Below, piece after piece: positions 26,580 to 35,022 of a DNA stretch of 64,000 bases. This DNA comes from Bacteroidales bacterium (GTDB taxonomy: Bacteria; Bacteroidota; Bacteroidia; Bacteroidales; UBA932), in contig JAFTBU010000049.1 of NCBI GenBank assembly GCA_017455065.1, positions 186,001 through 250,000 of the forward strand. The letters run 5' to 3'. Made by a program: the position numbers and the translations under genes. The notes under the pieces were generated by a model. The model ran no database searches. It was given only the letters and a program-made list of their open reading frames with translations, and was not told where the DNA came from. The number at the start of each line of letters is the position of its first letter. The first letter of the stretch is position 1.

Positions 26580-27503
26580 ATGGCATTGAAACAGTTCATC
26601 TACTGCGCCTGGTGGTGGTTCAGAGCCTTCTTCCTGGGGCGCCGCAAACCTCTCCAGAGCGTAGTGTTCATATCCGACAAGTGCAACCTGAGCTGCCGCC
26701 ACTGCAGCGTTTACAACCACGAGGCCCCGCAGAGCAAGACCTGGGACCAGATACGCGAAGAGTTGCTGTTCTGCTACTCCGAAGGTTCCCGTTTCGTGGA
26801 TTTCGAGGGCGGGGAGCCCTTCATCTGGGATGATCCCACCCACCTGGTGGACGGCAGGCCGGCGGATGTCAACGACCTTTGCGACCTCGCCCACGAACTG
26901 GGCTTCTTCTCCTGCACCATCACCACCAATGCCCAGAAGGATTTCAGCGGATCGCGCGCTGACAGCATCTGGGTAAGCATGGACGGCGTCGGTGAGGCCC
27001 ACGAGAGGGTGCGCGGCAAAGGCACTTTCGAGCGTCTGGAGAAGAACGTGGCCGCCTGCGGCTTCCCTCATCTGAGTGCCAACATGGCCATCAATGTCCT
27101 CAACGCCGACAGCGTCGCCGCAGCTATCGAGTATGTGGCCAAGAGCCCTTATTTCGAGAGCATCTCCCTCAATTTCCACACCCCCTTCCCGGGCACCGAA
27201 GTCCTTGCCCTCCCTATGGATAAGAGGCACGAAATCATAGACCTCATCCTGGACTACAAGAAGCGCGGCTATCCTATCATGAATTCCCGCAGCGGGCTCA
27301 AGTTCATGAGGGACAATGACTTCATCATGCGCTGCTGGATGACCAATTTCATCTTCATGGACGGCACCCGCAGCCCCCAGTGCATAGGCGCCGACTACGG
27401 CCTCTGCGCCCAGTGCGGCTTCTGCATGGCAGGTGAGGAATCGGCAGTGTTCGGACTGCGTCCGGACACCATTCTCTCAGGTCTCAAACTCAGGGTGAAA
27501 TAG
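26580..27503 (+). CDS. Radical SAM enzyme paired with UbiA
   Basis: A 307-residue radical SAM protein. The cluster motif C-x3-C-x2-C is CNLSCRHC (Cys35, Cys39, Cys42), followed by FVDFEGGEPFIWDD (the GGEP SAM-binding motif). The C-terminal region has five further cysteines (RCWMTNF, then PQC, GLC, and QCGFC), suggesting a SPASM-like extra Fe-S centre. The N terminus (FIYCAWWWFRAFFLGRR) is hydrophobic and basic and could attach to the membrane. It resembles HpnH-like and other lipid-modifying radical SAM enzymes in general layout, but I cannot assign it. It is translated with the UbiA gene. Confidence 0.82.
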   Translation: MALKQFIYCAWWWFRAFFLGRRKPLQSVVFISDKCNLSCRHCSVYNHEAPQSKTWDQIREELLFCYSEGSRFVDFEGGEPFIWDDPTHLVDGRPADVNDLCDLAHELGFFSCTITTNAQKDFSGSRADSIWVSMDGVGEAHERVRGKGTFERLEKNVAACGFPHLSANMAINVLNADSVAAAIEYVAKSPYFESISLNFHTPFPGTEVLALPMDKRHEIIDLILDYKKRGYPIMNSRSGLKFMRDNDFIMRCWMTNFIFMDGTRSPQCIGADYGLCAQCGFCMAGEESAVFGLRPDTILSGLKLRVK

Positions 27504-27509
27504 CTCTCC

Positions 27510-28448
27510 CTACAGCAGGAAGAACAGTGCGACTCCGGTGATGCTGACCGCGAGTCCCAGAATTTCCTTGAAACGTATCTTTTTCTTGTTGATCAGGATC
27601 TCGGGTGCCAGGATGAGCACCGGGGTCAGGGCCATCAGAGTCGATGCTATGCCGGCATTGGCATAACGCACGGCCATCAGCGACATCGAAACTCCCACCG
27701 CAGGTCCGAAGAAGGTGATGATGGCGGCATACTTCATCGACACCGGGTCTTTGACAGCCTTGGCATAGCCGGAGAGGTTCTTGCGGAGGGCGAGCAGCAG
27801 CACGAAACCGCTGCCGCCTATGATGGCGCGTATCATCGTGGATGCGAACGGCAGCATTGTCTCCATCATGGCGGGAGCGTCGGCGGGAACTGCGGCGCTG
27901 TAGTACTGCATGCCCACCTTGCTCAGCACCAGGCCCACGCCCTGCCCCATGCCGGCGCCTATTCCGAGGAGTATTCCCTTGAGGGGAAGGTCGAGTTTCA
28001 GGTGGTGGCCGCCGCTGTCACGGCTGAGGATGGAGATGGCGATACCGGTAAGGGTCACTGCCATTGCCAATATCGACTTCCAGCCCAGGGTCTCCCCCAG
28101 CAGCACCCAGCCGGCGAGGGCAGCCATCGGAGGGGCTATGGTCATGAAAAGCTGGCCGAAGCGGGGGCCTATGGAAAGGTAGCAGTTGAAAAGGCACCAA
28201 TCTCCGAAAAGATAACCCACCAGGGCAGACAGGCTGAGCCACAGCCAGGTGCGCCCGTCCGCATAGACAGGATAAGGGTGCCCGACGGTGATCCAGAGCA
28301 GGAAGGCCAGGAACACGACGGCAAGCGTCAGCCTGAGGGCATTGGTCACGGTGGATCCGACCCTGCGGCTTTCCTTGTCGGAAAACCAGGCCGTCACTGT
28401 CCAGGATACTGCGACTCCGAGGGAAATGATCTCTCCTAGGTAATACAT
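27510..28448 (-). CDS. EamA-family (DMT) transporter
   Basis: A 312-residue inner-membrane protein with ten predicted helices in two EamA repeats. Visible features are GWVLLGETLGWKSILAMAVTLTGIAIS at the end of repeat 1 and MALTPVLILAPEILINKKK with FKEILGLAVSITGVALFF at the end of repeat 2. Members export or import small metabolites; the substrate is unknown. It is convergent with the radical SAM gene, with only six bases between stops, and divergent from the S9 peptidase gene. Confidence 0.88.
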   Translation of the reverse strand: MYYLGEIISLGVAVSWTVTAWFSDKESRRVGSTVTNALRLTLAVVFLAFLLWITVGHPYPVYADGRTWLWLSLSALVGYLFGDWCLFNCYLSIGPRFGQLFMTIAPPMAALAGWVLLGETLGWKSILAMAVTLTGIAISILSRDSGGHHLKLDLPLKGILLGIGAGMGQGVGLVLSKVGMQYYSAAVPADAPAMMETMLPFASTMIRAIIGGSGFVLLLALRKNLSGYAKAVKDPVSMKYAAIITFFGPAVGVSMSLMAVRYANAGIASTLMALTPVLILAPEILINKKKIRFKEILGLAVSITGVALFFLL

Positions 28449-28456
28449 ACTGGGGG

Positions 28457-28464
28457 CAAATATA
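28457..28464 (-). promoter_or_regulatory. -7 box TATATTTG of the EamA gene
   Basis: On the minus strand TATATTTG lies 8 bases upstream of the ATG at 28448. The whole divergent gap is 39 bases, so this promoter is back-to-back with that of the S9 peptidase gene (TACCTTTA at 28475-28482, 5 bases before ATG 28488). Confidence 0.55.
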
Positions 28465-28487
28465 AATATTTTATTACCTTTACAATC

Positions 28488-31301
28488 ATGAAAAAGACCA
28501 TATTTCTCTTATCTGCCCTCCTTATCATGACGGCAGGCAGTCTCCATGCCCAGAAAAAGCCCCTGGACCACAGCGTATATGACGGTTGGCAATCCGTAAG
28601 CAATATCAAGCTCTCCCCCGACGGAAGGCTTGTGAGCTATGAGATAAATCCCCAGGAAGGGGACGGGACCCTGTATGTGAGGAACCTTGTGGACGGAAGG
28701 GAGATCAGCGTTCCGCGCGGCAGCGGTCTCAGATGGGGCCAGGACGCGAAGTACGGACTGTTCACCATCAAGGCGCCCTTCGCCGACACCCGCCAGGGCA
28801 GGATAGAGAAAAAGAAAAGGGATGACATGCCCAAGGACAGCCTCGCCAGGATAGACTTCGGATCCCTGGATTGGCAGACCGTAGGCGCCTCCGGCGCAGC
28901 GGAGCTGGGATACGACGCGACTCCCTACCTCTTCGTCGCCCAGGCTGTGAAGGACCGCGAATCCTCCGACCTGCTGGTCATCAACACTGCTTCATGGGCT
29001 GTGGACACCCTGAAGAACATCTCTGATTTCAAGACAGACCGCAGCGGCACCAGGCTCCTCGCCGTCACCGCCAAGGAGGAGAAAGATTCGCTCTCCCGCT
29101 CCGGTGTCATATTGTACGACTTCACCAAAGGCAGCGCCGACACCCTTTCCCTCGACATGGAAGACTACGGCGGACTGCGTTTCAATGCGACCGGGGACAA
29201 GCTCCTTTTCACTGCCACCGCCCAGGATGAAGACAGCGTCGGCACCCCCGCCTACGGCATCTGGCTCGCACAGGAGAAGATATTGAAAAAAACCACCCGC
29301 AGGACTCCGGCCCTCACCCGCTGGGAATGCAGCGAACTGCTCCCCGCCGACAGCAAGGACCTGCCCGAAGGCTGGGTGCTAGGCGAATCCGCCTCCCCCG
29401 CCTTCAGCAACCGCTCTTCGCGCGTGATTTTCAGCCTTTCCGAGTATTTCCCCGCCAAGGACACTACAGTATATGATTTCGAAGCCGCCCAGCTGGATAT
29501 CTGGGTTTGGGACAAGCAGACCGTCCCTCCCATGGACAAGGCCCGCGGCGGGGTCAGGCGCAGCCTCCAGGCCCTCGTGAACCTGGACAAGCCCGGGACC
29601 ATGGTGGTGCTGTCGCAGAATCCTTACGACCGCATGACTTTCTTCGACGGAGCTGAAGCCCCCTATGCACTTTCAGTCAACACCGGAAGCTATGTCATCA
29701 CCAATTACTGGGATGCCGACGGTCTCGCCGACATTTCGCTCGTAAACCTCGCCGACGGCAGCCGCACCCTCATCGAGGAAGGCGCGAAGGGTGACCTGGC
29801 GACCTCGCCTTACGGCAGGCACATCGCCTGGTTCAATACCGAAGACGGAAACTGGTACAGCTGGAATCTCGCCGACGGCAGCCGCGTAAACCTCACAGGA
29901 GACACCGGAGTCGCCTTCTGGGATGAGGAGGACGACCATCCCATACCGGGCTACACCCCTGAGAGCCGTCCCATGTGGGTGGGCAAGGATGAGGCCCTGG
30001 TGATCTGCGACCGCTACGATGTCTGGAAATTCAGCCCCGACGGCAAGAAGAAAGAATGCCTCACCAAGGGGGCGGGCCGCAGGGACTGCGTGGAGTACTA
30101 TCCCGCAATTCTCAGCACCAGCACCGATCCTTTCCTCATGCAGAATGTCAACAACCTGCCCTCCAAGGGCAGCATAACCCTTAACGCCTTCGACGAGAAG
30201 ACCAAACGCAACGGCTACGCCACGGTGGACATACAGCGCGGCGGCGAGCCCGTCGGATTCCTGGCCGAGAATTCCTTCACCCAGGTGAGGAAGGCCGAGA
30301 AGGCCGGGCGCCTGGTGTTCCTGAAGGGCGATTTCCGCCATCCCATGGACCTCTATGTGAGCCCGGGTAGTTTCGAGGATGCCGTCAAGCTCACTTCCAT
30401 CAACCCCCAGCAGCAGGACTACCGCTGGGGCGATGTGCAGCTGGTGCATTGGAACGCATATGACGGCACCCCGCTGGACGGCATGCTCTTCACCCCCGAC
30501 GGTCTGGATGCTTCGAAGAAGTATCCCATGATGATATACTTCTACGAAAAGAATTCCGAGACCCTCTTCGACTACCGAGCCCCCGCGCCCAGCCGTTCGA
30601 TCATAAACATCCCCTTCTACGTCAGCCGCGGCTACGTGGTCTTCGTTCCGGACATAGTCTATGTGGACGGCCACCCGGGAGAGAGCGCCTACAACTGCAT
30701 CTGCGCCGGCGCCGAGGAGATGTGCCGCCGTTTCAGTTTCATTGACCGTGACAAGATGGCCATCCAGGGCCAGAGCTGGGGCGGATACCAGACCGCCTAC
30801 CTGGTCACCCGCACCGACATGTTCGCGGCGGCCGGAGCCGGAGCGCCCGTGGGCAATATGACCAGTGCCTACGGCGGCATCCGCTGGGAATCCGGCAGCA
30901 GCCGCATCCCCCAGTACGAACACGGTCAGAGCCGTATAGGCAAGACCCTCTGGGAAGAAGGCGGACTGGACCTGTACATAGAGAACTCCCCCGTGTTCTT
31001 CGCCCCCAAGGTCAAGACCCCCGTGCTGATCATGCATAATGACAACGACGGAGCCGTGCCATGGTATCAGGGCATAGAGTTCTTCATGAGCCTGAGGCGT
31101 CTGGGCAAGCCCGCCTGGCTGCTGGAGTACAACAACGAGTCCCACAACCTGGTGGAAAGGCGCAACAGCAAGGACCTTTCGATAAGGCTGCAGCAGTTCT
31201 TCGACCATTATCTCCAGGGGGCTCCGGAGCCCGTTTGGATGAAGGAGGGCATACCTTTCGCCCGCAAAGGCAATTATTTCGCAACCGAATACGCTGAATA
31301 A
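28488..31301 (+). CDS. S9-family prolyl oligopeptidase-type serine peptidase
   Basis: A 937-residue exported peptidase. It has a signal peptide ending in AGSLHAQ, an N-terminal beta-propeller (about residues 30-640), and an alpha/beta-hydrolase domain (about 660-937). The catalytic triad can be read as Ser763 in GQSWGGYQTAYL, Asp854 in HNDNDGAVPW and His886 in NNESHNLVERRN. Acylaminoacyl-peptidase and dipeptidyl-peptidase-like enzymes of this size are common in Bacteroidota and work in the periplasm on peptides. A small lipoprotein gene follows 6 bases downstream. Confidence 0.92.
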   Translation: MKKTIFLLSALLIMTAGSLHAQKKPLDHSVYDGWQSVSNIKLSPDGRLVSYEINPQEGDGTLYVRNLVDGREISVPRGSGLRWGQDAKYGLFTIKAPFADTRQGRIEKKKRDDMPKDSLARIDFGSLDWQTVGASGAAELGYDATPYLFVAQAVKDRESSDLLVINTASWAVDTLKNISDFKTDRSGTRLLAVTAKEEKDSLSRSGVILYDFTKGSADTLSLDMEDYGGLRFNATGDKLLFTATAQDEDSVGTPAYGIWLAQEKILKKTTRRTPALTRWECSELLPADSKDLPEGWVLGESASPAFSNRSSRVIFSLSEYFPAKDTTVYDFEAAQLDIWVWDKQTVPPMDKARGGVRRSLQALVNLDKPGTMVVLSQNPYDRMTFFDGAEAPYALSVNTGSYVITNYWDADGLADISLVNLADGSRTLIEEGAKGDLATSPYGRHIAWFNTEDGNWYSWNLADGSRVNLTGDTGVAFWDEEDDHPIPGYTPESRPMWVGKDEALVICDRYDVWKFSPDGKKKECLTKGAGRRDCVEYYPAILSTSTDPFLMQNVNNLPSKGSITLNAFDEKTKRNGYATVDIQRGGEPVGFLAENSFTQVRKAEKAGRLVFLKGDFRHPMDLYVSPGSFEDAVKLTSINPQQQDYRWGDVQLVHWNAYDGTPLDGMLFTPDGLDASKKYPMMIYFYEKNSETLFDYRAPAPSRSIINIPFYVSRGYVVFVPDIVYVDGHPGESAYNCICAGAEEMCRRFSFIDRDKMAIQGQSWGGYQTAYLVTRTDMFAAAGAGAPVGNMTSAYGGIRWESGSSRIPQYEHGQSRIGKTLWEEGGLDLYIENSPVFFAPKVKTPVLIMHNDNDGAVPWYQGIEFFMSLRRLGKPAWLLEYNNESHNLVERRNSKDLSIRLQQFFDHYLQGAPEPVWMKEGIPFARKGNYFATEYAE

Positions 31302-31307
31302 TAAACT

Positions 31308-32153
31308 ATGAAACACTTGAACTGGACCTCAGCGATGCTCGCACTCGCAGTGCTCGCATCCTGCACCCCGTCTCCTAAGGAAATATGGGTGACGAATTAT
31401 CAGTACGCCGATTCCACCGCCCATGCGGATTTCTCCCTGTTCGTGGATCTTCCGGTCGCCGCCGAGGGCGCCGCCGGAGCCATACGCGACGGGGTCATCG
31501 AACTGATCGACAGCCAGCTTGGCTATATCAACTCTTTCGAAGGCGACAGGGTGATTCCGGCTTTTTCCGGGGACCGCGCCGATGACGCCGCCCTGATAGG
31601 CTACTACAGGACCAAGGCTGTCGAGGCCGTCGAGGGCAGCGCGGCCGAGGATGCCAGGGAGAGGGCTTCCTACATCGAGGAGGACGAGGATATGACCCCT
31701 GAAGAAAAGGCGGAGGCTCTGTCGTACGCTCCCAGGTGGGAATATGATTTCAGCATAAGCAAGATCAGCGAGACTCCCCGATACATCGTCTTCCTTTCCG
31801 AGGATTTCACCTACCTGGGCGGTGCCCACGGCGGGGTGACCGGGGCCGGATATGTGACTTTCGACAAGAGGGACGGAAGCCGTTTCGAGGATTTCCTGCG
31901 CGATGGTTGCGTGGAGGAGCTTCAGCCCTTGTTCAGAAGGGGTCTGGAGGACTATCTGGACGATCTCTTCATCGAAGACGGAATCATACCTCTGCCCGTG
32001 TGGGCGCCTTATCCTACTGACGAAGGCCTCGGTTTCATCTACCAGCAGTATGAGATCGCTCCCTACGCCATGGGTATGCCAGGCTTTGTCATCCCCTACG
32101 CCGAGATCCGCCCCTGGCTCACCCCCGCAGCCCGGGATCTGCTGAAACTCTAG
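31308..32153 (+). CDS. DUF3298-like lipoprotein
   Basis: A 281-residue lipoprotein with signal MKHLNWTSAMLALAVLASC (Cys19 lipidated). The mature part resembles DUF4163/DUF3298 proteins related to RsiV: a long conserved segment runs YDFSISKISETPRYIVFLSE and TYLGGAHGGVTGAGYVTFD, with the HGG motif typical of the domain, followed by an acidic helix region. In RsiV this fold binds lysozyme; other members have no known role. It is likely co-transcribed with the S9 peptidase. The GC-rich inverted repeat follows downstream. Confidence 0.8.
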   Translation: MKHLNWTSAMLALAVLASCTPSPKEIWVTNYQYADSTAHADFSLFVDLPVAAEGAAGAIRDGVIELIDSQLGYINSFEGDRVIPAFSGDRADDAALIGYYRTKAVEAVEGSAAEDARERASYIEEDEDMTPEEKAEALSYAPRWEYDFSISKISETPRYIVFLSEDFTYLGGAHGGVTGAGYVTFDKRDGSRFEDFLRDGCVEELQPLFRRGLEDYLDDLFIEDGIIPLPVWAPYPTDEGLGFIYQQYEIAPYAMGMPGFVIPYAEIRPWLTPAARDLLKL

Positions 32154-32240
32154 CCGGTACTTTTTGCCGCAGAGGCAGCAGAGGTTGCATGGCCTTTCCC
32201 ACCGCTGCCAGGGCAGCCTGGCAGTTCACTTTTCCACCGA

Positions 32241-32362
32241 TGCCAGGGCAGCACGGGGCCGGGACCGTCTCGCTGCGCTCGACCCCCCCGTTCGCTCCGC
32301 GCACGGTCCCCCCTCTTACGTTGCCGAGGGTGGCACGGGTCCCGGCCCCGACTGCCCTGGCA
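32241..32362. repeat. GC-rich imperfect inverted repeat, REP-like
   Basis: Two arms of 26 bases (32241-32266) and 25 bases (32338-32362) form a near-perfect inverted repeat with one indel and one mismatch; each outer end contains the 11-mer TGCCAGGGCAG or its reverse complement. The 71-base interior is very C-rich and has no plausible gene. Another copy of GCCAGGGCAG occurs upstream at about 32206-32215. It lies between two convergent genes in a 259-base gap. This could be a mobile REP/MITE-like element, a terminator-like structure or a small structured RNA; no other copy is seen in this window. Confidence 0.7.
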
Positions 32363-32412
32363 ACGGGATGGGGAGGCTGCAAGGAGCTATGGCGTTTTCA
32401 GGGTGCAGGGTG

Positions 32413-33642
32413 TCAGACGACACCAAGTTCCTTCGCCTTGACGATGAGTTCAGAGGCGTTCTTGGCCTCAAACTTGGTGGTCAGGCGCATACGGTACCAT
32501 TTGATAGTCTGTTCAGTGAGATAGAGTTTAGAGGCTATTTCCTTGTTCGTGAGACCTTTGGCCACGAGAGCGAGAATGTCACGTTCACGGTCGGTGAGTT
32601 TGGGTAGGACTCCAGTTGCAGGAGCCTTTTCTTCTGACTCGGAAATGATTTCACCAATCACTTCATTTGCGGCTCTCTTTTCTTTGCTCAAATGCAGGGC
32701 TCTGATAAGCAGAAGTACCAGGCAGAGCAATAGGGCGGCAAGGACAAAGGCTCCAATAGCAATGGTGCGTGTCTGGCGTTTCTGGGCTTCAAGCACCTTG
32801 CCTGTTACATCCAGAGTATAGAGGCGGCTGCGGTATTCCTGATCTTCATGGGTGGAGAAGTATTCGTCAGCGAATTTCAGCTGCTGCAAAGCCTTGGAGG
32901 TTTTGCCTTGCTCCAGATATAAGGCGCCCAAACCAGCCTGGGCGTTTGCAATCAGGAGGGAATCTTCTGCAACCTTGCCAAACTGGAGAGCTTTGTTGTA
33001 GCTGGTCCCGGCTTCTTTAAGATTTCCGGCATCAAGCCAAGTCTCGCCCATATTCTGATAGAGCACGGAACAACTCTCGTTCCATCCATTCTTTTCCAGA
33101 AGGTCTCCGCATTTCCGATAATATTCCATTGCCCGAGGGATGGAGTCTATGCTGGCATAGAGGTTCCCGATCGCTCCGTAAATGCCGGAATACGCATCAT
33201 CGATAGTGGACTGCTTGTAGCCATCCGGTTTTCCGGGAAGGGACTCTTTCAAGGCCATCCTGTCAGCTATTGCGAGAGCCATGTTGAAATAGGTCATCGC
33301 GCTGTCAATCTGTCCGGAGGCCCAGTGATGCTGGCCGATCATCTTGGCGGATTGGAGAGCCTGGTTCAGCCATGATTCTTTAAGGCAGAGTTCCATATTT
33401 CTTCTGGCGAAATACATAGACCTGCCGGGACTGATGTTGGAATAGCCCCACATCAGATCGTGCCAGGCATCGGCAATCATGCTTTTCTCTTCCGGAGTTG
33501 CATTGGCCATCCTGGCCTCTGTCCAAGGAGCCACGACGGTCTCCAAAGAGTCAAGTTCATGGTCTCGATGGTCGGTATATTGACCGTAGGATATGGCTCC
33601 GGAGAGCAGGAATATGGTGAGTATGAGGGGCGCATTTTTCAT
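32413..33642 (-). CDS. Membrane-anchored TPR-LuxR transcription regulator
   Basis: A 409-residue protein with a signal peptide (to about residue 20), five or more TPR-like helical repeats in the periplasmic part (QSAKMIGQHHWASGQIDSAM, LYASIDSIPRAMEYYRKCGD, QAGLGALYLEQGKTSKALQQ), one membrane helix (about 295-315, IAIGAFVLAALLLCLVLLLI), and a C-terminal LuxR HTH (LTDRERDILALVAKGLTNKE). The topology suggests that an external signal changes DNA binding. Such TPR-LuxR proteins are Bacteroidota specific and mostly uncharacterised. It is divergent from an OmpA-type gene and has a -7 box 4 bases upstream of its ATG. Confidence 0.88.
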   Translation of the reverse strand: MKNAPLILTIFLLSGAISYGQYTDHRDHELDSLETVVAPWTEARMANATPEEKSMIADAWHDLMWGYSNISPGRSMYFARRNMELCLKESWLNQALQSAKMIGQHHWASGQIDSAMTYFNMALAIADRMALKESLPGKPDGYKQSTIDDAYSGIYGAIGNLYASIDSIPRAMEYYRKCGDLLEKNGWNESCSVLYQNMGETWLDAGNLKEAGTSYNKALQFGKVAEDSLLIANAQAGLGALYLEQGKTSKALQQLKFADEYFSTHEDQEYRSRLYTLDVTGKVLEAQKRQTRTIAIGAFVLAALLLCLVLLLIRALHLSKEKRAANEVIGEIISESEEKAPATGVLPKLTDRERDILALVAKGLTNKEIASKLYLTEQTIKWYRMRLTTKFEAKNASELIVKAKELGVV

Positions 33643-33646
33643 ATCG

Positions 33647-33654
33647 CAAAATTA
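33647..33654 (-). promoter_or_regulatory. -7 box TAATTTTG of the TPR-LuxR gene, near-leaderless
   Basis: The minus strand has TAATTTTG, 4 bases from the ATG at 33642. The -33 element is not clear. With the usual distance from box to transcription start, the leader would be two or three bases at most. Confidence 0.55.
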
Positions 33655-33795
33655 GCGAAATCGCAGCGAATCAACGAATTCGGGGACGAAAAATGCCTGA
33701 AACAACGTCATTTCTAAACTTTAGTTTAGTGTTTTCCTCCTTTGAAAGGTCGTAATTTGTATGTGTAAAGCTGAAACCAATAATCTTTATTAAAT

Positions 33796-35013
33796 ATGAA
33801 AAAAATCGCATTACTCTTAACTGTCATCGCGCTTACTTGTCCAAGCGCAAACGCACAAAGTTTCCTGGAGAAGCTTGCCAACCGGGCCAAAAACGCCGCA
33901 GAGCAGAATATTGGCAACAAAGTTGAAAAAGGCGTGAATGACGTGCTGGATGGGAAAGTAGGTAAGAGGGACAAAAAAGACAATAGCACTGGACAGGCTG
34001 AAGCCGCAGCACAGGCCACACCTGAACCCCAGAACAAACCAGTCCAAACCGCATATGCCAAGACCGACTTTGTTCCCGGCGACGTGGTCATTTTCGACGA
34101 CCCTATGGACGGTGAGCAGCTTGGCGAGTTCCCATCAATGTGGGAGCTCCGCAAGGGCGAGACAGAAGTAGTGGAAGTAAACGGCAAGAAGGCAGTCCAG
34201 CTGAAAGACCGAGGAACCAGCATCTATCCGCTCATGAAAAGTCCCAGGAACTTCCTCGGAGATGTCTTCACCGTGGAGTTCGACTGGTTCTGGCCCAACG
34301 CCCCTTATGACGGCTACAATACCCGTCTCGAGCTCTATTTATGCAAAGCCGATTCAAACGACGAAATCTTCCGGCTGGAGAAACTGATCAAGGACGGCGA
34401 TATGACGTGGTACTGGCAGACCAACAGCGGCCGGCAGAAAGGCACCAAAGATGATGCTGTCCTTACTCCCGGCGAATGGCATCACATCGCACTTTCCTTC
34501 AACAAGCGTGCGCTCAAGCTCTACTTCGACGGCGTCCGTCAGATCAACCTTCCCAATGTCAGCGAAATCCCCGGCTGGTTCTATCTGGCCCTGGGCAACG
34601 GCAACGATGCCCTGTACCTGACCAACTTCAAGATTTGCCAGGGCGCAGTACCGCTCTATGACAGGCTGGCCAGCGAAGGCAAGATTGTCTCTTACGCTAT
34701 CACCTTCGACACTGGCAAAGCGACACTTAAGCCCGAGGCCGCCGTGGAGATCAACCGTATCACCAAGTTGATGCAGGATGACCCTTCCCTCAAGTTCGAA
34801 GTACAAGGCCACTGTGACAATACCGGCTCCGATGCCGTGAACGACCCTCTATCCCAGAAGCGTGCAGAGGCCATTGTCGCTGCCCTGGTTGCCAACGGCA
34901 TTTCTCAGGACCGCCTGGCGGCAGTTGGCAAAGGCTCCCATGAACCGATTGCAGACAACAGCACCGATGAAGGCAAAGCAAAGAACCGCAGGGTTGAGTT
35001 TGTCAAGAAATAA
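33796..35013 (+). CDS. OmpA-family protein with concanavalin-like domain
   Basis: A 405-residue exported protein. A signal peptide (MKKIALLLTVIALTCPSANA) is followed by a coiled, charged region to about residue 85, then a LamG/laminin-G-like beta-sandwich (about 100-290: VEFDWFWPNAPYDGYNTRLE, TPGEWHHIALSFNKRALKLY), then a C-terminal OmpA peptidoglycan-binding domain (about 300-405: ITFDTGKATLKPEAAVEINR, VQGHCDNTGSDAVNDPLSQK, KNRRVEFVKK). The OmpA domain fixes it to peptidoglycan, so it likely lies in the periplasm or spans the outer membrane. It starts a three-gene cluster opposite the TPR-LuxR regulator and may be its target. Confidence 0.85.
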   Translation: MKKIALLLTVIALTCPSANAQSFLEKLANRAKNAAEQNIGNKVEKGVNDVLDGKVGKRDKKDNSTGQAEAAAQATPEPQNKPVQTAYAKTDFVPGDVVIFDDPMDGEQLGEFPSMWELRKGETEVVEVNGKKAVQLKDRGTSIYPLMKSPRNFLGDVFTVEFDWFWPNAPYDGYNTRLELYLCKADSNDEIFRLEKLIKDGDMTWYWQTNSGRQKGTKDDAVLTPGEWHHIALSFNKRALKLYFDGVRQINLPNVSEIPGWFYLALGNGNDALYLTNFKICQGAVPLYDRLASEGKIVSYAITFDTGKATLKPEAAVEINRITKLMQDDPSLKFEVQGHCDNTGSDAVNDPLSQKRAEAIVAALVANGISQDRLAAVGKGSHEPIADNSTDEGKAKNRRVEFVKK

Positions 35014-35022
35014 CACAGGTAT

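Noticed and set aside
32164..32607. Open frames running through the inverted repeat on the plus strand.
   Set aside because: They run into the antisense of the TPR-LuxR gene, have no family pattern, and their composition follows the repeat.
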